DNA of 64,000 nt from Clostridium omnivorum (GCF_026012015.1 NZ_BRXR01000001.1:2691501-2755500); one strand, 5' to 3'; positions 42,013-53,301 are shown, counted from the stretch's first letter. Numbers and translations: made by a program. The notes: generated from the sequence alone by a model not told the origin.

Positions 42013-43584
42013 TTAGTTTCTACTCATTTCTAAAAGTTCTTCATTTGTTTCAGCTGCTTCATTTTCATTTACTAAAACAATTAAGCAGTCTCCAGATTGA
42101 ATGGCAGTGTTACCTTTAGGTATAATCTCTTTTTCTCCTCGTCTGATACCTACTAGCAAGCAATGCTTTGGAAGTCTAAGTTCTTTAACTTTTTTACCGT
42201 CCATTACAGAAGCTAAACAAACTGGTATTTCTAATAAAGCTTTGTTCTTACTGTCTCCCTCAAATTCATATTGTCCATTATTCTTTAACAACCTATCAAG
42301 CAGTGATTCATATATTGGCTCAGATTTTAGCAAATCTGCCACTACGTAGGCTACTAAAGAAATTACACTTAATGAAAGCAAGTTTGAAAAGGTTCCTGTC
42401 ATTTCTGTAATTAAGATACTGCCGGTAATAGGCGCTCTTACAATAGCCGTAAAATATCCAGCCATAGCCAGCATTATAAAATTATTTATATATTTGGGGT
42501 CAAAACCGAAAAAATGAACTAATGCATTTCCATATATAGCACCAGTCAAAGCTCCTAAAACTAGTAAAGGAAAAAATATTCCACCCGGTGCTCCAGAGCC
42601 ATAGCTCAACATAGAAAAAAAGAATTTAATTATAAGAATAATAAATAGCATTTTCACTGTAAAATTTCCATTAGTCAAAGAATCGATAAGGGAATGGCCT
42701 CCGCCTAGTACTTGAGGCAAAAATAAAGCCAAAAATCCAGCAGCTATAAACGGAACCATAGGCCTAAATTTTACAGGTAACCATTTTATTTTGCTATAGA
42801 GATCCTGAGTTTTTAAAAGAGCATAGTTATATATAACTCCAAAAATTCCTACAATAATTCCAAGTAAAATAATATAACCATATTTTTCAAGAGGTAAAGC
42901 AGTTACATTATGAAAGCTGAAAACTGGCTTTAATCCAAAAAAATGTTTTGAAATAAAATCAGAGGTTAAAGCGGCTGACATAGCTGAAAGTAGAATCAAT
43001 GGTGAAAAATGCTTATGTACCTCCTCAAGCGAAAACATAACGCCTGCTAAGGGTGCATTGAAGGCTGCAGCAAGACCGGCACTAGCTCCGCTTGTAATAA
43101 GATATTTTTCTTCAAGTTTTATCCTTTTAAAAACCTTACCAACACCTTGCCCAACAGCAGCGCCAAGTTGAATGGATGGACCTTCTCTTCCAAGAGATAA
43201 ACCTGCTCCAATAGAAATCACACCACCAATAAATTTTTTTATAATTACTGATAGCCAATTCATATTGATCTTTCCTAAAAGTACACCCTCTACTTGAGGA
43301 ATTCCACTTCCACTAATTAGAGGTTCTTTTTTTATTAACATCCCAACAACATATGCTAATATGATTAATACAAAGAACCAAACAGGCATAAGTTTGTATC
43401 TGGGGATATTAAGCTTAAAAATGAAGTTTCTTAATTCTTCTGCTTTTTCTAGGACGATTCTATAAAATACAATTAAGAATCCTGAAAGCATACCTACAAA
43501 AATACCTTCAAACAATAGTTTAAGTTTAAAGTTTTGCCAATGAGATAATGTGTTTATTGTATTATTCTTGCGTGTATTATCCAT
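42013..43584 (-). CDS. ClC-family chloride/anion transporter with RCK C-terminal domain
   Basis: 523 residues. The transporter part (about 1-430) shows the three anion-site motifs GSGIPQVEG, GREGPSIQLGAAVGQ (with the gating Glu) and GAPGGIFFPLLVLGA. The C-terminal 80 residues resemble a TrkA_C/RCK ligand-binding domain (GKKVKELRLPKHCLLVGIRRGEKEIIPKG in two parts), which often binds a nucleotide or ion. The gating Glu suggests proton-coupled exchange. The start follows AAGGGGGTTG. Confidence 0.9.
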   Translation of the reverse strand: MDNTRKNNTINTLSHWQNFKLKLLFEGIFVGMLSGFLIVFYRIVLEKAEELRNFIFKLNIPRYKLMPVWFFVLIILAYVVGMLIKKEPLISGSGIPQVEGVLLGKINMNWLSVIIKKFIGGVISIGAGLSLGREGPSIQLGAAVGQGVGKVFKRIKLEEKYLITSGASAGLAAAFNAPLAGVMFSLEEVHKHFSPLILLSAMSAALTSDFISKHFFGLKPVFSFHNVTALPLEKYGYIILLGIIVGIFGVIYNYALLKTQDLYSKIKWLPVKFRPMVPFIAAGFLALFLPQVLGGGHSLIDSLTNGNFTVKMLFIILIIKFFFSMLSYGSGAPGGIFFPLLVLGALTGAIYGNALVHFFGFDPKYINNFIMLAMAGYFTAIVRAPITGSILITEMTGTFSNLLSLSVISLVAYVVADLLKSEPIYESLLDRLLKNNGQYEFEGDSKNKALLEIPVCLASVMDGKKVKELRLPKHCLLVGIRRGEKEIIPKGNTAIQSGDCLIVLVNENEAAETNEELLEMSRN

Positions 43585-43765
43585 TATGCAACCCCCTTGT
43601 TTTTAGTTATTTGCTTCATTTCACAAGTTTTATTATAGCTCTGACACTTTAATAAAGCAAATTACTATATTGGAATGGTTAATTTGAGGAGTTTAATCAA
43701 GGAGACTTTTTCATATAAATTATAAGGAACAAACAGATGTGGTGCTTTCATAAAATTATAGTTGA

Positions 43766-43800
43766 AACGGCTTGAATTAATAAATAATTCAAGCCGTTCT
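43766..43800. terminator. Hairpin downstream of the hxlR-type gene
   Basis: AACGGCTTGAATT and AATTCAAGCCGTT form a perfect 13-pair stem. The T tract is weak on both strands, so terminator activity is uncertain. Confidence 0.6.
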
Positions 43801-43810
43801 TAAATAATAG

Positions 43811-44122
43811 TTATTTTACCCACTTTTCAGCCCATTTTTGAACTTCATCCATAGTAGGTTTTAATTCTCTTCCTTTTTCTGTGAGTTCATATTCTACTCT
43901 TACAGGGGTTTCTGGATAAACATTTCTCTTTATTATTCCTGCTGCTTCTAATTCTTTAAATCTTTCAGTAAGCATTCTATCACTAAGCTCAGGAATTAGG
44001 CTTCTTAAGTCACAAAATCTTTTAGGACCATCAAGAAGTACTTTAATTATTAGTCCAGTCCATTTTTTGCCTAACAATCCAAAAGCGCATTCAAATCTAG
44101 GACATAGATGAAAATCTCCCAT
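43811..44122 (-). CDS. HxlR-family regulator
   Basis: 103 residues, a single winged helix of the HxlR type (LLGKKWTGLIIKVLLDGPKR, ELSDRMLTERFKELEAAGII). Cys7 and Cys12 in LCPRFECAF resemble the redox or quinone-sensing cysteines of YodB/HypR relatives. It is divergent from the pirin gene, with a 273-base region containing ACTTAC/GTAAGT repeats, and so probably represses the pirin gene under resting conditions. Confidence 0.88.
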   Translation of the reverse strand: MGDFHLCPRFECAFGLLGKKWTGLIIKVLLDGPKRFCDLRSLIPELSDRMLTERFKELEAAGIIKRNVYPETPVRVEYELTEKGRELKPTMDEVQKWAEKWVK

Positions 44123-44260
44123 TTTTATTCACCTCTTAACTTGGATTAATATTTATAAATTAATATTATAGTTCAACTTAAAATATATTAATATATATTT
44201 TAACATACTTATTCTATATTTGTTATAAAAAAAGTAAATATAGTTAAATAACAAATATAC

Positions 44261-44307
44261 TTGACATAAGTTTATTACTTATAGTATTATACTTACATAA
44301 AGTAAGT
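44261..44307 (+). promoter_or_regulatory. Pirin gene promoter with candidate HxlR operators
   Basis: TTGACA (44261-44266), an 18-base spacer and TATTAT (44285-44290). TACT-TAT-AGTA (44276-44286) lies in the spacer and ACTTAC-N5-GTAAGT (44291-44307) covers the start of transcription. Confidence 0.6.
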
Positions 44308-44395
44308 TTAGATATTTTAATTATATCATTATTTTAAAAATAAGCAAGCCCAAATATAAAATGTTAAAAAAGTAAATAGAAAAGGAGGAGTTTTT

Positions 44396-45205
44396 ATGAA
44401 ACTTATAAAAGGAGAAAGAGTTAAAGATGGAGCGGGAGTAAACCTTAATAGAGTTATTGCAATTAGTTCACTGGACCATGCAGATCCTTTTTTTCTCTTA
44501 GATGAATTTAGAAGCAATGATAATTCTGATTATGCTGCTGGGTTTCCCATGCATCCTCATAGAGGAATAGAGACTATAACTTATATGATTGAGGGGAGCT
44601 TTACTCATAGAGATTCAAAAGGAAATGAAGGAAATTTAAAATCAGGTGAAGTGCAGTGGATGACGGCAGGAAAAGGAATACTTCATGAGGAAATGCCAGC
44701 TATGGAAAATGGACAGCTATGGGGTTATCAGCTATGGGTTAATCTGCCTGCCAAATACAAAATGGTAGAGCCTAAGTACAGGCATATTAAAGCAGAAGAG
44801 ATTCCGCAGGTTTTAAAGAATGGAAGTGATGTTAAAATAATTGCTGGAGCTTATGATAATGCAGTTGGCCCAATTAAATCCTATATTCCAGTAGACTATA
44901 TGGATGTAAGGCTAAATGGGGGCTTCTTTGAGAAGGAAACTAGAGAAACAGCTCTTATATATGTACATTCTGGTAAAGTTACAGTAAGTTCCGAAGAAGG
45001 AAAACTAGAAATAGAAGCTGGAGACCTATGTCTTATAGAAAGGGCATCTCACATTAAAATACATGGTGAAAATTCTGGAGTGCTTTATATAAGTGCTGAT
45101 CCATTAAAGGAACCCGTTGCAAGGTATGGTCCTTTCGTAATGAATACTATGGACGAAATACTTAAGGCTATTGATGATTTTAATGATGGTTCCTTTGATA
45201 AATAG
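44396..45205 (+). CDS. Pirin-family protein
   Basis: 269 residues, a bicupin. The N-terminal cupin has the metal ligands HPHRG (His54, His56) and ILHEEMP (His and Glu), as in YhhW and pirin. Several relatives degrade quercetin, and others are redox sensors. The divergent HxlR regulator suggests induction by electrophiles or quinones. The start follows AAAGGAGG. Confidence 0.9.
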   Translation: MKLIKGERVKDGAGVNLNRVIAISSLDHADPFFLLDEFRSNDNSDYAAGFPMHPHRGIETITYMIEGSFTHRDSKGNEGNLKSGEVQWMTAGKGILHEEMPAMENGQLWGYQLWVNLPAKYKMVEPKYRHIKAEEIPQVLKNGSDVKIIAGAYDNAVGPIKSYIPVDYMDVRLNGGFFEKETRETALIYVHSGKVTVSSEEGKLEIEAGDLCLIERASHIKIHGENSGVLYISADPLKEPVARYGPFVMNTMDEILKAIDDFNDGSFDK

Positions 45206-45283
45206 TAATGTAGAAAAGCTGTAGGAAGAGATTTTTTAGAAAATTATAATTATGCAGAATATTTATTGTTTATGCAAAAAAAC

Positions 45284-45312
45284 TTGACAGCAAAGGAAAT
45301 TTGTCATAAACT
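45284..45312 (+). promoter_or_regulatory. Promoter for carAB
   Basis: TTGACA (45284-45289), a 17-base spacer and TAAACT (45307-45312). Confidence 0.7.
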
Positions 45313-45318
45313 CTTTAT

Positions 45319-45490
45319 TAAAAGTACGCTTTAAATTGGTCCTGTGAGGCCAGAAAGGGGTATGTAGGATGACTATATTTTTTTGTGCTGAAAATAAATG
45401 GATTAAAAAAGTAATTATTAACCTGAAAACATAAAAAGGATAACAGGAGAATAGTATTATTATTCTCTTTGTTGTCCTTTTATTTTTATG
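45319..45490 (+). promoter_or_regulatory. PyrR-type attenuator leader
   Basis: The PyrR-binding loop TCCTGTGAGGCCAG lies near 45340-45353 within a TGG/CCA stem. About 80 bases later AAAAGGATAACA pairs with TGTTGTCCTTTT, enclosing GGAGAATA/TATTCTCT, and is followed by ATTTTT: a terminator. High UMP bound to PyrR would favour termination. No pyrR gene is in the window. Confidence 0.8.
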
Positions 45491-45567
45491 TTTTTTAATC
45501 TTAGGTATAGTTCATAAATTATAAGTAAAAACATAAGTTCTATGAATTAGTAATTTGGAGGTTAATA

Positions 45568-46611
45568 ATGAAAGCAAAACTTATATTAGAAAATGGAATG
45601 ATATTTGAAGGCAATGCGCTAGGTTATCTTGAGGAGACAGTTGGAGAAGTTGTATTTAATACTGGTATGACAGGCTACCAGGAGGTACTAACTGACCCGT
45701 CTTACTACGGACAGATAGTTACAATGACTTATCCTTTGATAGGAAACTACGGACTTAACCTTGAGGACGCAGAATCTAGTAGCCCTAAAGTGCGTGGATT
45801 TATAGTTAGGGAGGCTTGTGATTACCCTAATAACTTTAGATGTGAGATAAATTTAAACGACTATCTTAAAAATCATAAAATTATGGCATTAGAAAATGTG
45901 GATACAAGAGCTCTTACAAAGGTGTTAAGAAACAATGGAACTATGAAGGGCATAATAACCTTAGAGGAGTTAAGTGAAGGTTATATAAATGAAAAGCTGA
46001 AGAATTTTAGCAATAAAAATGCAGTTATGAATGTAACGGTAAAAGAGCCATACACCATTGAAGGAAATGGAAAGCATGTAGCAATTTTAGATTTTGGAAT
46101 TAAATCAAATATAATAAGATCCTTTAGAAAAAGGGGTTGTAAAATAACTGTTCTTCCAGCAGATACAAGCTGCGAGGAAATACTTAAATACAATGCAGAT
46201 TTAGTATTCTTATCAAATGGTCCTGGAGATCCAGAGGATTTAGATAAAGTAATTAATAATATAAAATTGCTTATAGGCAAAAAACCTATTGCAGGGATAT
46301 GTCTTGGGCATCAGCTTTTAGCATTAGCCTTAGGTGGAAAAACTAAAAAGCTTAAGTTTGGTCATAGAGGCTGCAATCATCCAGTTATGGACCTAGAAGA
46401 AAACAGAGTTTATATTACTTCACAAAACCATGGATTCTACGTAAGTGAACTACCTAAGGATACAGCAGTTACACATGTAAGTATGAATGATGAAACTGTT
46501 GAAGGAATGAGACATAATAGTTTGCCAATATATAGCGTTCAGTTTCACCCAGAAGCATGTCCTGGTCCAAGGGATATAAACAAAATATTTGATAAGTTCC
46601 TAGAGCTTTAG
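45568..46611 (+). CDS. carA: Carbamoyl-phosphate synthase small subunit
   Basis: 347 residues. The glutamine amidotransferase subunit supplies ammonia to CarB for pyrimidine and arginine synthesis. N-terminal CPSase domain (MTGYQEVLTDPSYYGQIV), class I amidotransferase domain with nucleophile Cys in AGICLGHQLL and His/Glu in QFHPEACPGP. The start follows GGAGG. A PyrR-type leader indicates the pyrimidine-regulated copy. Confidence 0.95.
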   Translation: MKAKLILENGMIFEGNALGYLEETVGEVVFNTGMTGYQEVLTDPSYYGQIVTMTYPLIGNYGLNLEDAESSSPKVRGFIVREACDYPNNFRCEINLNDYLKNHKIMALENVDTRALTKVLRNNGTMKGIITLEELSEGYINEKLKNFSNKNAVMNVTVKEPYTIEGNGKHVAILDFGIKSNIIRSFRKRGCKITVLPADTSCEEILKYNADLVFLSNGPGDPEDLDKVINNIKLLIGKKPIAGICLGHQLLALALGGKTKKLKFGHRGCNHPVMDLEENRVYITSQNHGFYVSELPKDTAVTHVSMNDETVEGMRHNSLPIYSVQFHPEACPGPRDINKIFDKFLEL

Positions 46612-46718
46612 TTTAAAACTTATTGGAGATATAAAAATTGATAGTTGTTTAAGTAAGAAAATCCAGAAGACACAGCAATTTATAATAATTGTTGGTCAGC
46701 AATGTGAGGAGGAGCATT

Positions 46719-49700
46719 ATGCCATTAAATAAGGATATAAAAAGAGTATTAGTAATAGGTTCAGGTCCTATAGTAATAGGACAAGCTGCAGAGTTCGATT
46801 ATTCAGGAACGCAAGCTTGTGAGTCTTTAAAAGAAGAAGGAATTGAAGTTATCTTAGTAAATAGTAACCCTGCTACTATAATGACTGATAAAGAAGTAGC
46901 ACATAAGGTTTATATAGAACCTCTTACAGTAGAATTTGTAGAAAAAGTAATTGAAAAGGAAAGACCTGATAGCATTATAGCTGGAGTTGGAGGGCAGACA
47001 GGCCTTAACTTATCTGTAGAGCTTAATGATAGAGGAATACTAGATAAATATAATGTAAAAGTAATTGGCACTTCTATAGAAGCTATAAAAAAGGGTGAAG
47101 ACAGAGAGCTATTTAGAGATGTAATGAAAAAAATAGGTCAGCCTTGCATCGAAAGCGAAATAATTATGGATATGGAGTCAGGAAAGGCTTTTAGTAATAA
47201 AATAGGATATCCTGTTATAGTAAGACCTGCTTATACCCTTGGTGGTACTGGGGGCGGTATTGCGAACAATGAAGAGGAACTAGAGGTAATACTTTCTCAA
47301 GGGCTTCAGCTTAGTGCAATTGGACAAGTACTTATAGAAAAAAGTGTTAAGGGTTGGAAGGAAATAGAATACGAGGTTATGAGGGATAGCTTCGGCAACT
47401 GCATTACTATATGTAATATGGAAAATGTAGACCCTGTAGGAATACATACAGGTGACAGTATAGTGGTAGCACCAAGTCAAACCTTGTCTGATAAGGAATA
47501 CCAAATGCTTAGAAGTGCATCTATTGACATAATAAATGCTATAGGTATTGAAGGCGGCTGTAATGTACAGTTTGCTTTAAATCCTAATAACTTTGAATAT
47601 GGGGTAATCGAAATAAACCCTAGAGTGAGCAGGTCATCAGCATTAGCTTCAAAAGCTACTGGTTATCCTATAGCAAAGGCTGCTGCTAAAATAGCTCTTG
47701 GATATGGACTTCATGAGATTAAAAATGCAGTTACTAAAAAGACCTATGCCTGCTTTGAACCAGCTCTTGATTATGTGGTAGTTAAAATACCAAAATGGCC
47801 TTTTGATAAATTTCAGCAGGCTGAAAGAGCACTTGGAACTAAGATGATGGCTACTGGTGAAATAATGGCTATTGGCAGCAATTTTGAAGCAGCCTTCTTA
47901 AAGGGAATAAGGTCCCTAGAGCTAGGAAAATATACTTTAGAGGATAAGGCAATGAAAAAGCTCACTTTAGCAGAATTAAAAGAACTGGTAATAACACCGG
48001 ATGATCAGAGAATATTTGCTCTAGCTGAGATGATACGAAGAGACTATAGAATTGAAATGATATCCCAAATTACTGGTATTGACGGCTTCTTTGTTAAGAA
48101 AATAAAAAATATAGTGGAGCAGGAAGAAAAACTTAAACGACTAACTGCAGATAAATTATCAAGAGAAGAGTTATTTAAGCTAAAGAGTATAGGATTTTCA
48201 GACAAGGGAATAGGAGATTTATTGAGAATAAGTCCAGATGAAATATATAGATTAAGAATGAAATGGGACATTAAGCCTGTATACAATATGGTAGATACCT
48301 GTGCTGGAGAGTTTGAAGCTCTCACACCATACTTTTATTCTACCTATAACACCTATGATGAGGTTCAGGTAAGTAGTAGAAGAAAAGTAGTAGTTATTGG
48401 TTCTGGACCTATAAGAATAGGTCAGGGAATTGAGTTTGATTATGCATCTGTTCATGCTGTAAAGGCACTGAGAAAAATGGGAATTGAAACTATAATCATA
48501 AATAATAATCCGGAAACAGTAAGTACTGACTTTGATATATCAGATAAGCTGTATTTTGAACCTCTTACTGAGGAGGATGTTTTAAATATAATAGATAAAG
48601 AAAAGCCAGAAGGGGTTATACTACAGTTTGGTGGTCAAACAGCAATAAAGCTTGCTAGGTTCCTTCAAGAGAAAAATATTACAATATTAGGTACAACTTC
48701 AGAGCAAATTGACGCAGCAGAAAACAGGGAAAAATTTGATGCTCTTCTTGAAGAGCTTAATATTAATAGGCCTAAAGGCATAGGAGTTTGGAATGCAGCT
48801 CAAGGACTTTCAGAAGCTGATAAGTTAGGCTATCCTGTACTTGTAAGGCCATCCTATGTTCTTGGTGGACAAGGAATGGAAATAACCTATAATGGAGGAG
48901 AACTAGAATATTATTTAAAAAATGCTTTTGAAAAAGATAAGAGAAATCCTGTATTAATTGATAAATATTTAATGGGTAGGGAGATCGAAGTTGACGCAAT
49001 ATGTGATGGAGAGCAAATTCTTATACCGGGGGTTATGGAACATTTAGAAAGAGCAGGGGTGCACTCTGGGGATAGTATTACAATGTATCCTACTCAAAAT
49101 GTTTCAAAGGAAATAAAAGAAAAAGTGCTGGAGTATACTAAAAAACTAGCATTGGGGATAGGAATAAAAGGTATGATAAATATACAGTTTATTGAGTACA
49201 AGAATCAGGTATATGTAATAGAAGTAAACCCAAGAGCTAGCAGAACTGTTCCTTATATTAGCAAGGTTAGTGGAGTTCCTATAGTCGAATTAGCTACCAG
49301 AGTTATGCTGGGTAAAAAGCTGAAAGACTTAGGCTTTGGCACAGATATATATAAAGAGCCAAATATAGTTGCGGTAAAAGTACCTGTGTTCTCAACACAA
49401 AAGCTGCCAAGAGTTGAAGTATCGCTTGGACCTGAGATGAAATCCACTGGAGAAGTCCTTGGGGTAGGCAGCAATATATATGAAGCGCTTCATAAAGGAT
49501 TTATTGCTGCAGGCATGGAGCTTAAAAGTGATAAGAAGACAATACTGGCAACAATCAAAGAACATGACAAGCTGGAGTTCCTTGAAATTGCAAAAGAGCT
49601 TAGCAGTTTGGGGTACAAGTTTATATGCACACAAGGGACTGCTAAGTATCTAAGTGATAATGGCTTAGACACTGTGGAAATAGGAAAAGTAAATGATGAG

Positions 49701-49928
49701 GAACCTAATATTCTTAACGTAATAAAAAACAGAGAAGTGGACATGGTTATAAATACACCAACTAAGGGGAATGACTCCCATAGAGAAGGCTTTATTATAA
49801 GGAGAGCGGCAGTAGAAAAGAATATAAGCGTAATGACTACATTGGATACTGTTAAAGCACTAGTAGGTGTAAGTAAGATGAAATACAATGAATGCAATAT
49901 AGATATATATTGTTTAGGTGATATCTAA
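46719..49928 (+). CDS. carB: Carbamoyl-phosphate synthase large subunit
   Basis: 1069 residues, the normal length. Two homologous ATP-grasp halves (about 1-550 and 550-935), each starting with the [16 protein letters not shown] fold and containing [12 protein letters not shown]-like or [11 protein letters not shown] loops, then a C-terminal MGS-like regulatory domain. It makes carbamoyl phosphate from bicarbonate, ammonia and two ATP. The ATG at 46719 follows AGGAGGAG; an in-frame start 30 bases upstream is rejected. It is cotranscribed with carA after a 107-base gap. Confidence 0.95.
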   Translation: MPLNKDIKRVLVIGSGPIVIGQAAEFDYSGTQACESLKEEGIEVILVNSNPATIMTDKEVAHKVYIEPLTVEFVEKVIEKERPDSIIAGVGGQTGLNLSVELNDRGILDKYNVKVIGTSIEAIKKGEDRELFRDVMKKIGQPCIESEIIMDMESGKAFSNKIGYPVIVRPAYTLGGTGGGIANNEEELEVILSQGLQLSAIGQVLIEKSVKGWKEIEYEVMRDSFGNCITICNMENVDPVGIHTGDSIVVAPSQTLSDKEYQMLRSASIDIINAIGIEGGCNVQFALNPNNFEYGVIEINPRVSRSSALASKATGYPIAKAAAKIALGYGLHEIKNAVTKKTYACFEPALDYVVVKIPKWPFDKFQQAERALGTKMMATGEIMAIGSNFEAAFLKGIRSLELGKYTLEDKAMKKLTLAELKELVITPDDQRIFALAEMIRRDYRIEMISQITGIDGFFVKKIKNIVEQEEKLKRLTADKLSREELFKLKSIGFSDKGIGDLLRISPDEIYRLRMKWDIKPVYNMVDTCAGEFEALTPYFYSTYNTYDEVQVSSRRKVVVIGSGPIRIGQGIEFDYASVHAVKALRKMGIETIIINNNPETVSTDFDISDKLYFEPLTEEDVLNIIDKEKPEGVILQFGGQTAIKLARFLQEKNITILGTTSEQIDAAENREKFDALLEELNINRPKGIGVWNAAQGLSEADKLGYPVLVRPSYVLGGQGMEITYNGGELEYYLKNAFEKDKRNPVLIDKYLMGREIEVDAICDGEQILIPGVMEHLERAGVHSGDSITMYPTQNVSKEIKEKVLEYTKKLALGIGIKGMINIQFIEYKNQVYVIEVNPRASRTVPYISKVSGVPIVELATRVMLGKKLKDLGFGTDIYKEPNIVAVKVPVFSTQKLPRVEVSLGPEMKSTGEVLGVGSNIYEALHKGFIAAGMELKSDKKTILATIKEHDKLEFLEIAKELSSLGYKFICTQGTAKYLSDNGLDTVEIGKVNDEEPNILNVIKNREVDMVINTPTKGNDSHREGFIIRRAAVEKNISVMTTLDTVKALVGVSKMKYNECNIDIYCLGDI

Positions 49929-49944
49929 ATAATTAGATTAAAAG

Positions 49945-49987
49945 AATAGCAGCAACAAGAAATTGTTACTGCTATTGCCATTTTATT
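49945..49987 (+). terminator. Terminator after carB
   Basis: AATAGCAGCAACA pairs imperfectly with TTGTTACTGCTATT, followed by GCCATTTTATTT. Confidence 0.75.
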
Positions 49988-50082
49988 TGCAAATTAGGTG
50001 AATTATATGTAAAAAAATGTTGCTAAAATCCGAATATTGTATATAATTATACTGTACGTTCATTTTTTAGGGGGAGATACTA

Positions 50083-51555
50083 ATGAGGGAAAAAAGTGTT
50101 AAAGAAAGAACTAACCAGATATACGTAATAGCTTGCACCTTCTTAGCTGTGGTGTATTCATTGGGAATTGCAATGATGTTAAGAGAGGGGACAATAAATT
50201 TTAAAGCTGGTGTGGTGGCTTTAACTATCATGGTTGTAACATCAATAGGAGCAGATATCTTTCATTATAAAAATAGAGAGAGTAAATTTACAAGCCATAT
50301 ATCAGCAACACTTTTTGCTGCAGCATATGCTATTGTACTATTCTCTTCCAAAGTAGAAGTTGCTCCAATGTTAATAATTCCAATGTTAATAATAGCCTCC
50401 TGCTATTTGGAAACTAAGTTTTTACTTATACAAGTATCGGGATCCTTTTTACTTAATGTAATTTGGATGATTTTGAATAAAAGTAATTTTAAAGATACCT
50501 CAAGTGTTTTAATGCAGGTTGTGATTATAATTTTATCCTATGGATTTCTTATTAGCATAACTAGATTTTCTCAAGCAATTAGAAAACAAGCTGAAGAAGA
50601 AAAGCAGAACACAATAAAAGCACATTCAGAACAGGAAAAGGTTTTAAATGAAATTAATTCTGCAATAATATTATTAAATAAAAATACAGAAGTTTTAAAT
50701 AATAATATTGATAATATCGAAAGTTCCTCAAGGACAATTTTTGGTGCTATTGAAGAAATTACATCAGGCTGTGCAAGTACTTCTGAAAATATTGAAGAAC
50801 AAACTAATAACTCGAATATAATTCAGGAAGACATAAATAATACATCAGTAATATCAGAGGAAATGAAAAATTCGGCAGAAAAAAGTAAGGAAATATTAAC
50901 AAGCAGCATGTCTACAGTAAAAACTCTAGCTGAAAAGGCTGAAGCTGTAAAAGGACAGAATGATGACGTTTATATTATAGCTGATAGCTTAATAAAAAAG
51001 ACAGAGAATGTTCAAAGCATAGTATATATTATTACAAGTATAGCAGAGCAGACTAATCTGCTTGCGTTAAATGCAGCAATTGAAGCTGCAAGAGCTGGAG
51101 AAGCTGGTAAGGGATTTTCTGTTGTTGCTGAAGAGGTAAGAAAACTGGCTGAACAAACTAAGGAGTCTTCAGGTAAAATTGCCGATATTGTAACTGAACT
51201 TCAAACAGAGGTATCGAAGGTTGGAGATTCTATTACTAATCTATCAGAAATTAATAAAGAAGAAGATTTGCTTGTAAGAGAAACTGAAGATAATCTTAAA
51301 AATTTATATAACACTGTAAATGAACTGAAAAGTAAGGTTGATTTTGTAAATGATAAGATTAACGGTGTGAAGGAATCTAATAAGAGAATTAATGATTCAA
51401 TTATGAATTTATCAGCCATATCAGAAGAAACTGTAGCTAACTCAGAGGAGGCCTGCAGTACTATTGAAAGCTATTTAGATGAAACTAAACAAGCAAAACA
51501 GTCTGTAGGAGAATTAGTAAGTTTAGCATTAAGAATGAAAGAATATACAGAATAA
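50083..51555 (+). CDS. Methyl-accepting chemotaxis protein with polytopic membrane sensor
   Basis: 490 residues. Six membrane segments fill the first 165 residues with no sizeable extracellular loop and no HAMP domain. A cytoplasmic coiled coil follows, containing the signalling hairpin [20 protein letters not shown] and the following [19 protein letters not shown] (about 325-365). It controls CheA activity in response to a membrane or internal signal. The start follows AGGGGGAG. Single gene with its own terminator. Confidence 0.92.
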   Translation: MREKSVKERTNQIYVIACTFLAVVYSLGIAMMLREGTINFKAGVVALTIMVVTSIGADIFHYKNRESKFTSHISATLFAAAYAIVLFSSKVEVAPMLIIPMLIIASCYLETKFLLIQVSGSFLLNVIWMILNKSNFKDTSSVLMQVVIIILSYGFLISITRFSQAIRKQAEEEKQNTIKAHSEQEKVLNEINSAIILLNKNTEVLNNNIDNIESSSRTIFGAIEEITSGCASTSENIEEQTNNSNIIQEDINNTSVISEEMKNSAEKSKEILTSSMSTVKTLAEKAEAVKGQNDDVYIIADSLIKKTENVQSIVYIITSIAEQTNLLALNAAIEAARAGEAGKGFSVVAEEVRKLAEQTKESSGKIADIVTELQTEVSKVGDSITNLSEINKEEDLLVRETEDNLKNLYNTVNELKSKVDFVNDKINGVKESNKRINDSIMNLSAISEETVANSEEACSTIESYLDETKQAKQSVGELVSLALRMKEYTE

Positions 51556-51560
51556 TTTTA

Positions 51561-51603
51561 AGTCCCATAAAACATTTTGTTTCTTGGGACTTTTTATTTT
51601 TTG
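51561..51603 (+). terminator. Terminator after the chemoreceptor gene
   Basis: AAGTCCCA pairs with TGGGACTT and is followed by TTTATTTTTT. Confidence 0.85.
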
Positions 51604-51662
51604 GCAATTCAGGTAAAATATAATTAGTCATTTTTTTACATTATACATGAAGGAGATTTCAT

Positions 51663-52640
51663 ATGGCAGTAATGAATGTTAATGAGGTAATGGACAGGTC
51701 AATTGATGTGCTAAAGAAAAATATAAAAAGTATAGTGCTTTTTTCTTTAGGATATGGTCTTATTGGTTTAGGAATTGTTATTGTTTTAATGATAGTAGGA
51801 GGTATTTCTATGGTACTTGTGCCTAAAGATACTTCAACTTCAATGATAGTTGCTTATATTATAGTGTTTACTATAATAGGAATTTTGCTTTCAAGTTTCG
51901 TTTTATCCTCTAAAGCAGGAATTGCAAGGATATCAGGTCAGGATTTTTTAAAGGAGCAGGTAGCTGCGCATGATGCTATTAAAATTTCACTAAAGAGTAT
52001 TCCAAAGTTATTTTGTGTTTCATTTCTAATTATTTTAATGTTTTTACCTGTAGCAGGTATTTTTGGGGCTATTATATATTTCATGTACAAAGCAATTGAA
52101 GACTCCATGCTATTATTTGATATATATGGAGCAAAAGAAATAATACTAATAATTCTAACAGTATTATTAGCTCTACTAATAGTATTCTGCATAGCAGCAT
52201 TTTTCACCTGGTTCTGCTTTGTAGTTCAAGCAGTAGCTGTGGAGAAGTCGGGAATTATTGGCTCTATAAAAAAGAGCTTCACTTTAGTAAGACACAACTT
52301 TTGGCGTATATTCTGGTGCATAATATTATTCAATTTAACTATATTTGCTTTCAAATCATCTATTGATAGCTGCCTTGCACTATTAACAACTATTTTTTAC
52401 TTTTTAGAAAAGTTCTTGAATATAAATCAGGATTTTATAACCTATGTGTCAACTATATTTACAATGCTTAGATGGCCGCTTAGCGTATTATACACACTGA
52501 TTATTACTCCTATAGGAACAATAATGATGAGTACATTATACTTTAATCAAAGATTTGAAAAAGAAGGTTATGATTTACAACTAAAACTTATGGAAATACA
52601 GCATAATCAAGAAAGGGAGCAGTTAAGTGAGGGTGTTTAG
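51663..52640 (+). CDS. Multi-pass membrane protein of a MoxR/DUF58 cluster
   Basis: 325 residues, about six membrane segments, with the stretch GIIGSIKKSFTLVRHNFWRIF seen in glycerophosphodiester-phosphodiesterase-like membrane domains. The function is unknown. It is the first gene of an operon of overlapping genes (next start overlaps by 14 bases). The start follows GAAGGAG. Confidence 0.75.
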   Translation: MAVMNVNEVMDRSIDVLKKNIKSIVLFSLGYGLIGLGIVIVLMIVGGISMVLVPKDTSTSMIVAYIIVFTIIGILLSSFVLSSKAGIARISGQDFLKEQVAAHDAIKISLKSIPKLFCVSFLIILMFLPVAGIFGAIIYFMYKAIEDSMLLFDIYGAKEIILIILTVLLALLIVFCIAAFFTWFCFVVQAVAVEKSGIIGSIKKSFTLVRHNFWRIFWCIILFNLTIFAFKSSIDSCLALLTTIFYFLEKFLNINQDFITYVSTIFTMLRWPLSVLYTLIITPIGTIMMSTLYFNQRFEKEGYDLQLKLMEIQHNQEREQLSEGV

Positions 52641-53301
52641 TATAATTCTTCCTACTAATGTAGAGTTTGAAAATAAAGTTAATAGTATTCTTAATAGAAC
52701 TGAATATAAGCACCTAAAGAATGGACTAGCAGATTATATAGATAGAATTAGAGAGGCTATAAGTAATTGGATTGTGGAAATGTTTAAAAAGGCTTACTTT
52801 AAGCTTTCTCCTTCTTCCTCTGTACCAGAAAAGCTATCTACTATTTTTTTGATTGTTGGCATATTGCTTTTTATGACAATATTAATTTTAGTAATTGTTA
52901 GGGTTACCAGAGCCTTTGAAAGAAAGGCAAAGGTTAGAGAAATCCTTGGAGAAAAAATAGATGAAAAGACTACCCCAAACAGCTTAAGGTCAAAAGGAGC
53001 AGACAGCCTAAGAAGTGGAGATATTAGAGGTGCAATAAGATATGATTTTATAGCATTGCTGTTATTAATGCATGAAAAAAGCATGATTTATTTGGACGAA
53101 ACTAAAACAAATAAAGAAATTTATAATTATCTTAAAAAGAATAATTTTTCAAAGCTGTTAGAATTTCAAGCGTTAATCAATATGTTTAATGCCTCTTGGT
53201 ATGGACATAAAAACTCCGCAATTGAAGACTACAATAGCTGGGGTTCAAATATAAGCATAATATGGGATGAGGTGATAAATTATGAAGAAAAAAGCAAGTA
53301 A
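52627..53301 (+). CDS. DUF4129 membrane protein
   Basis: 224 residues, one membrane segment (about 75-97) and a C-terminal DUF4129 domain (SLRSGDIRGAIRYDFIALLLLMHE, then FNASWYGHKNSAIEDY). It starts with GTG after GGGAG inside the upstream gene and overlaps the next gene by 20 bases. DUF4129 proteins accompany MoxR/DUF58 modules and transglutaminase-like proteins; the exact role is unknown. Confidence 0.8.
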   Translation: MRVFSIILPTNVEFENKVNSILNRTEYKHLKNGLADYIDRIREAISNWIVEMFKKAYFKLSPSSSVPEKLSTIFLIVGILLFMTILILVIVRVTRAFERKAKVREILGEKIDEKTTPNSLRSKGADSLRSGDIRGAIRYDFIALLLLMHEKSMIYLDETKTNKEIYNYLKKNNFSKLLEFQALINMFNASWYGHKNSAIEDYNSWGSNISIIWDEVINYEEKSK

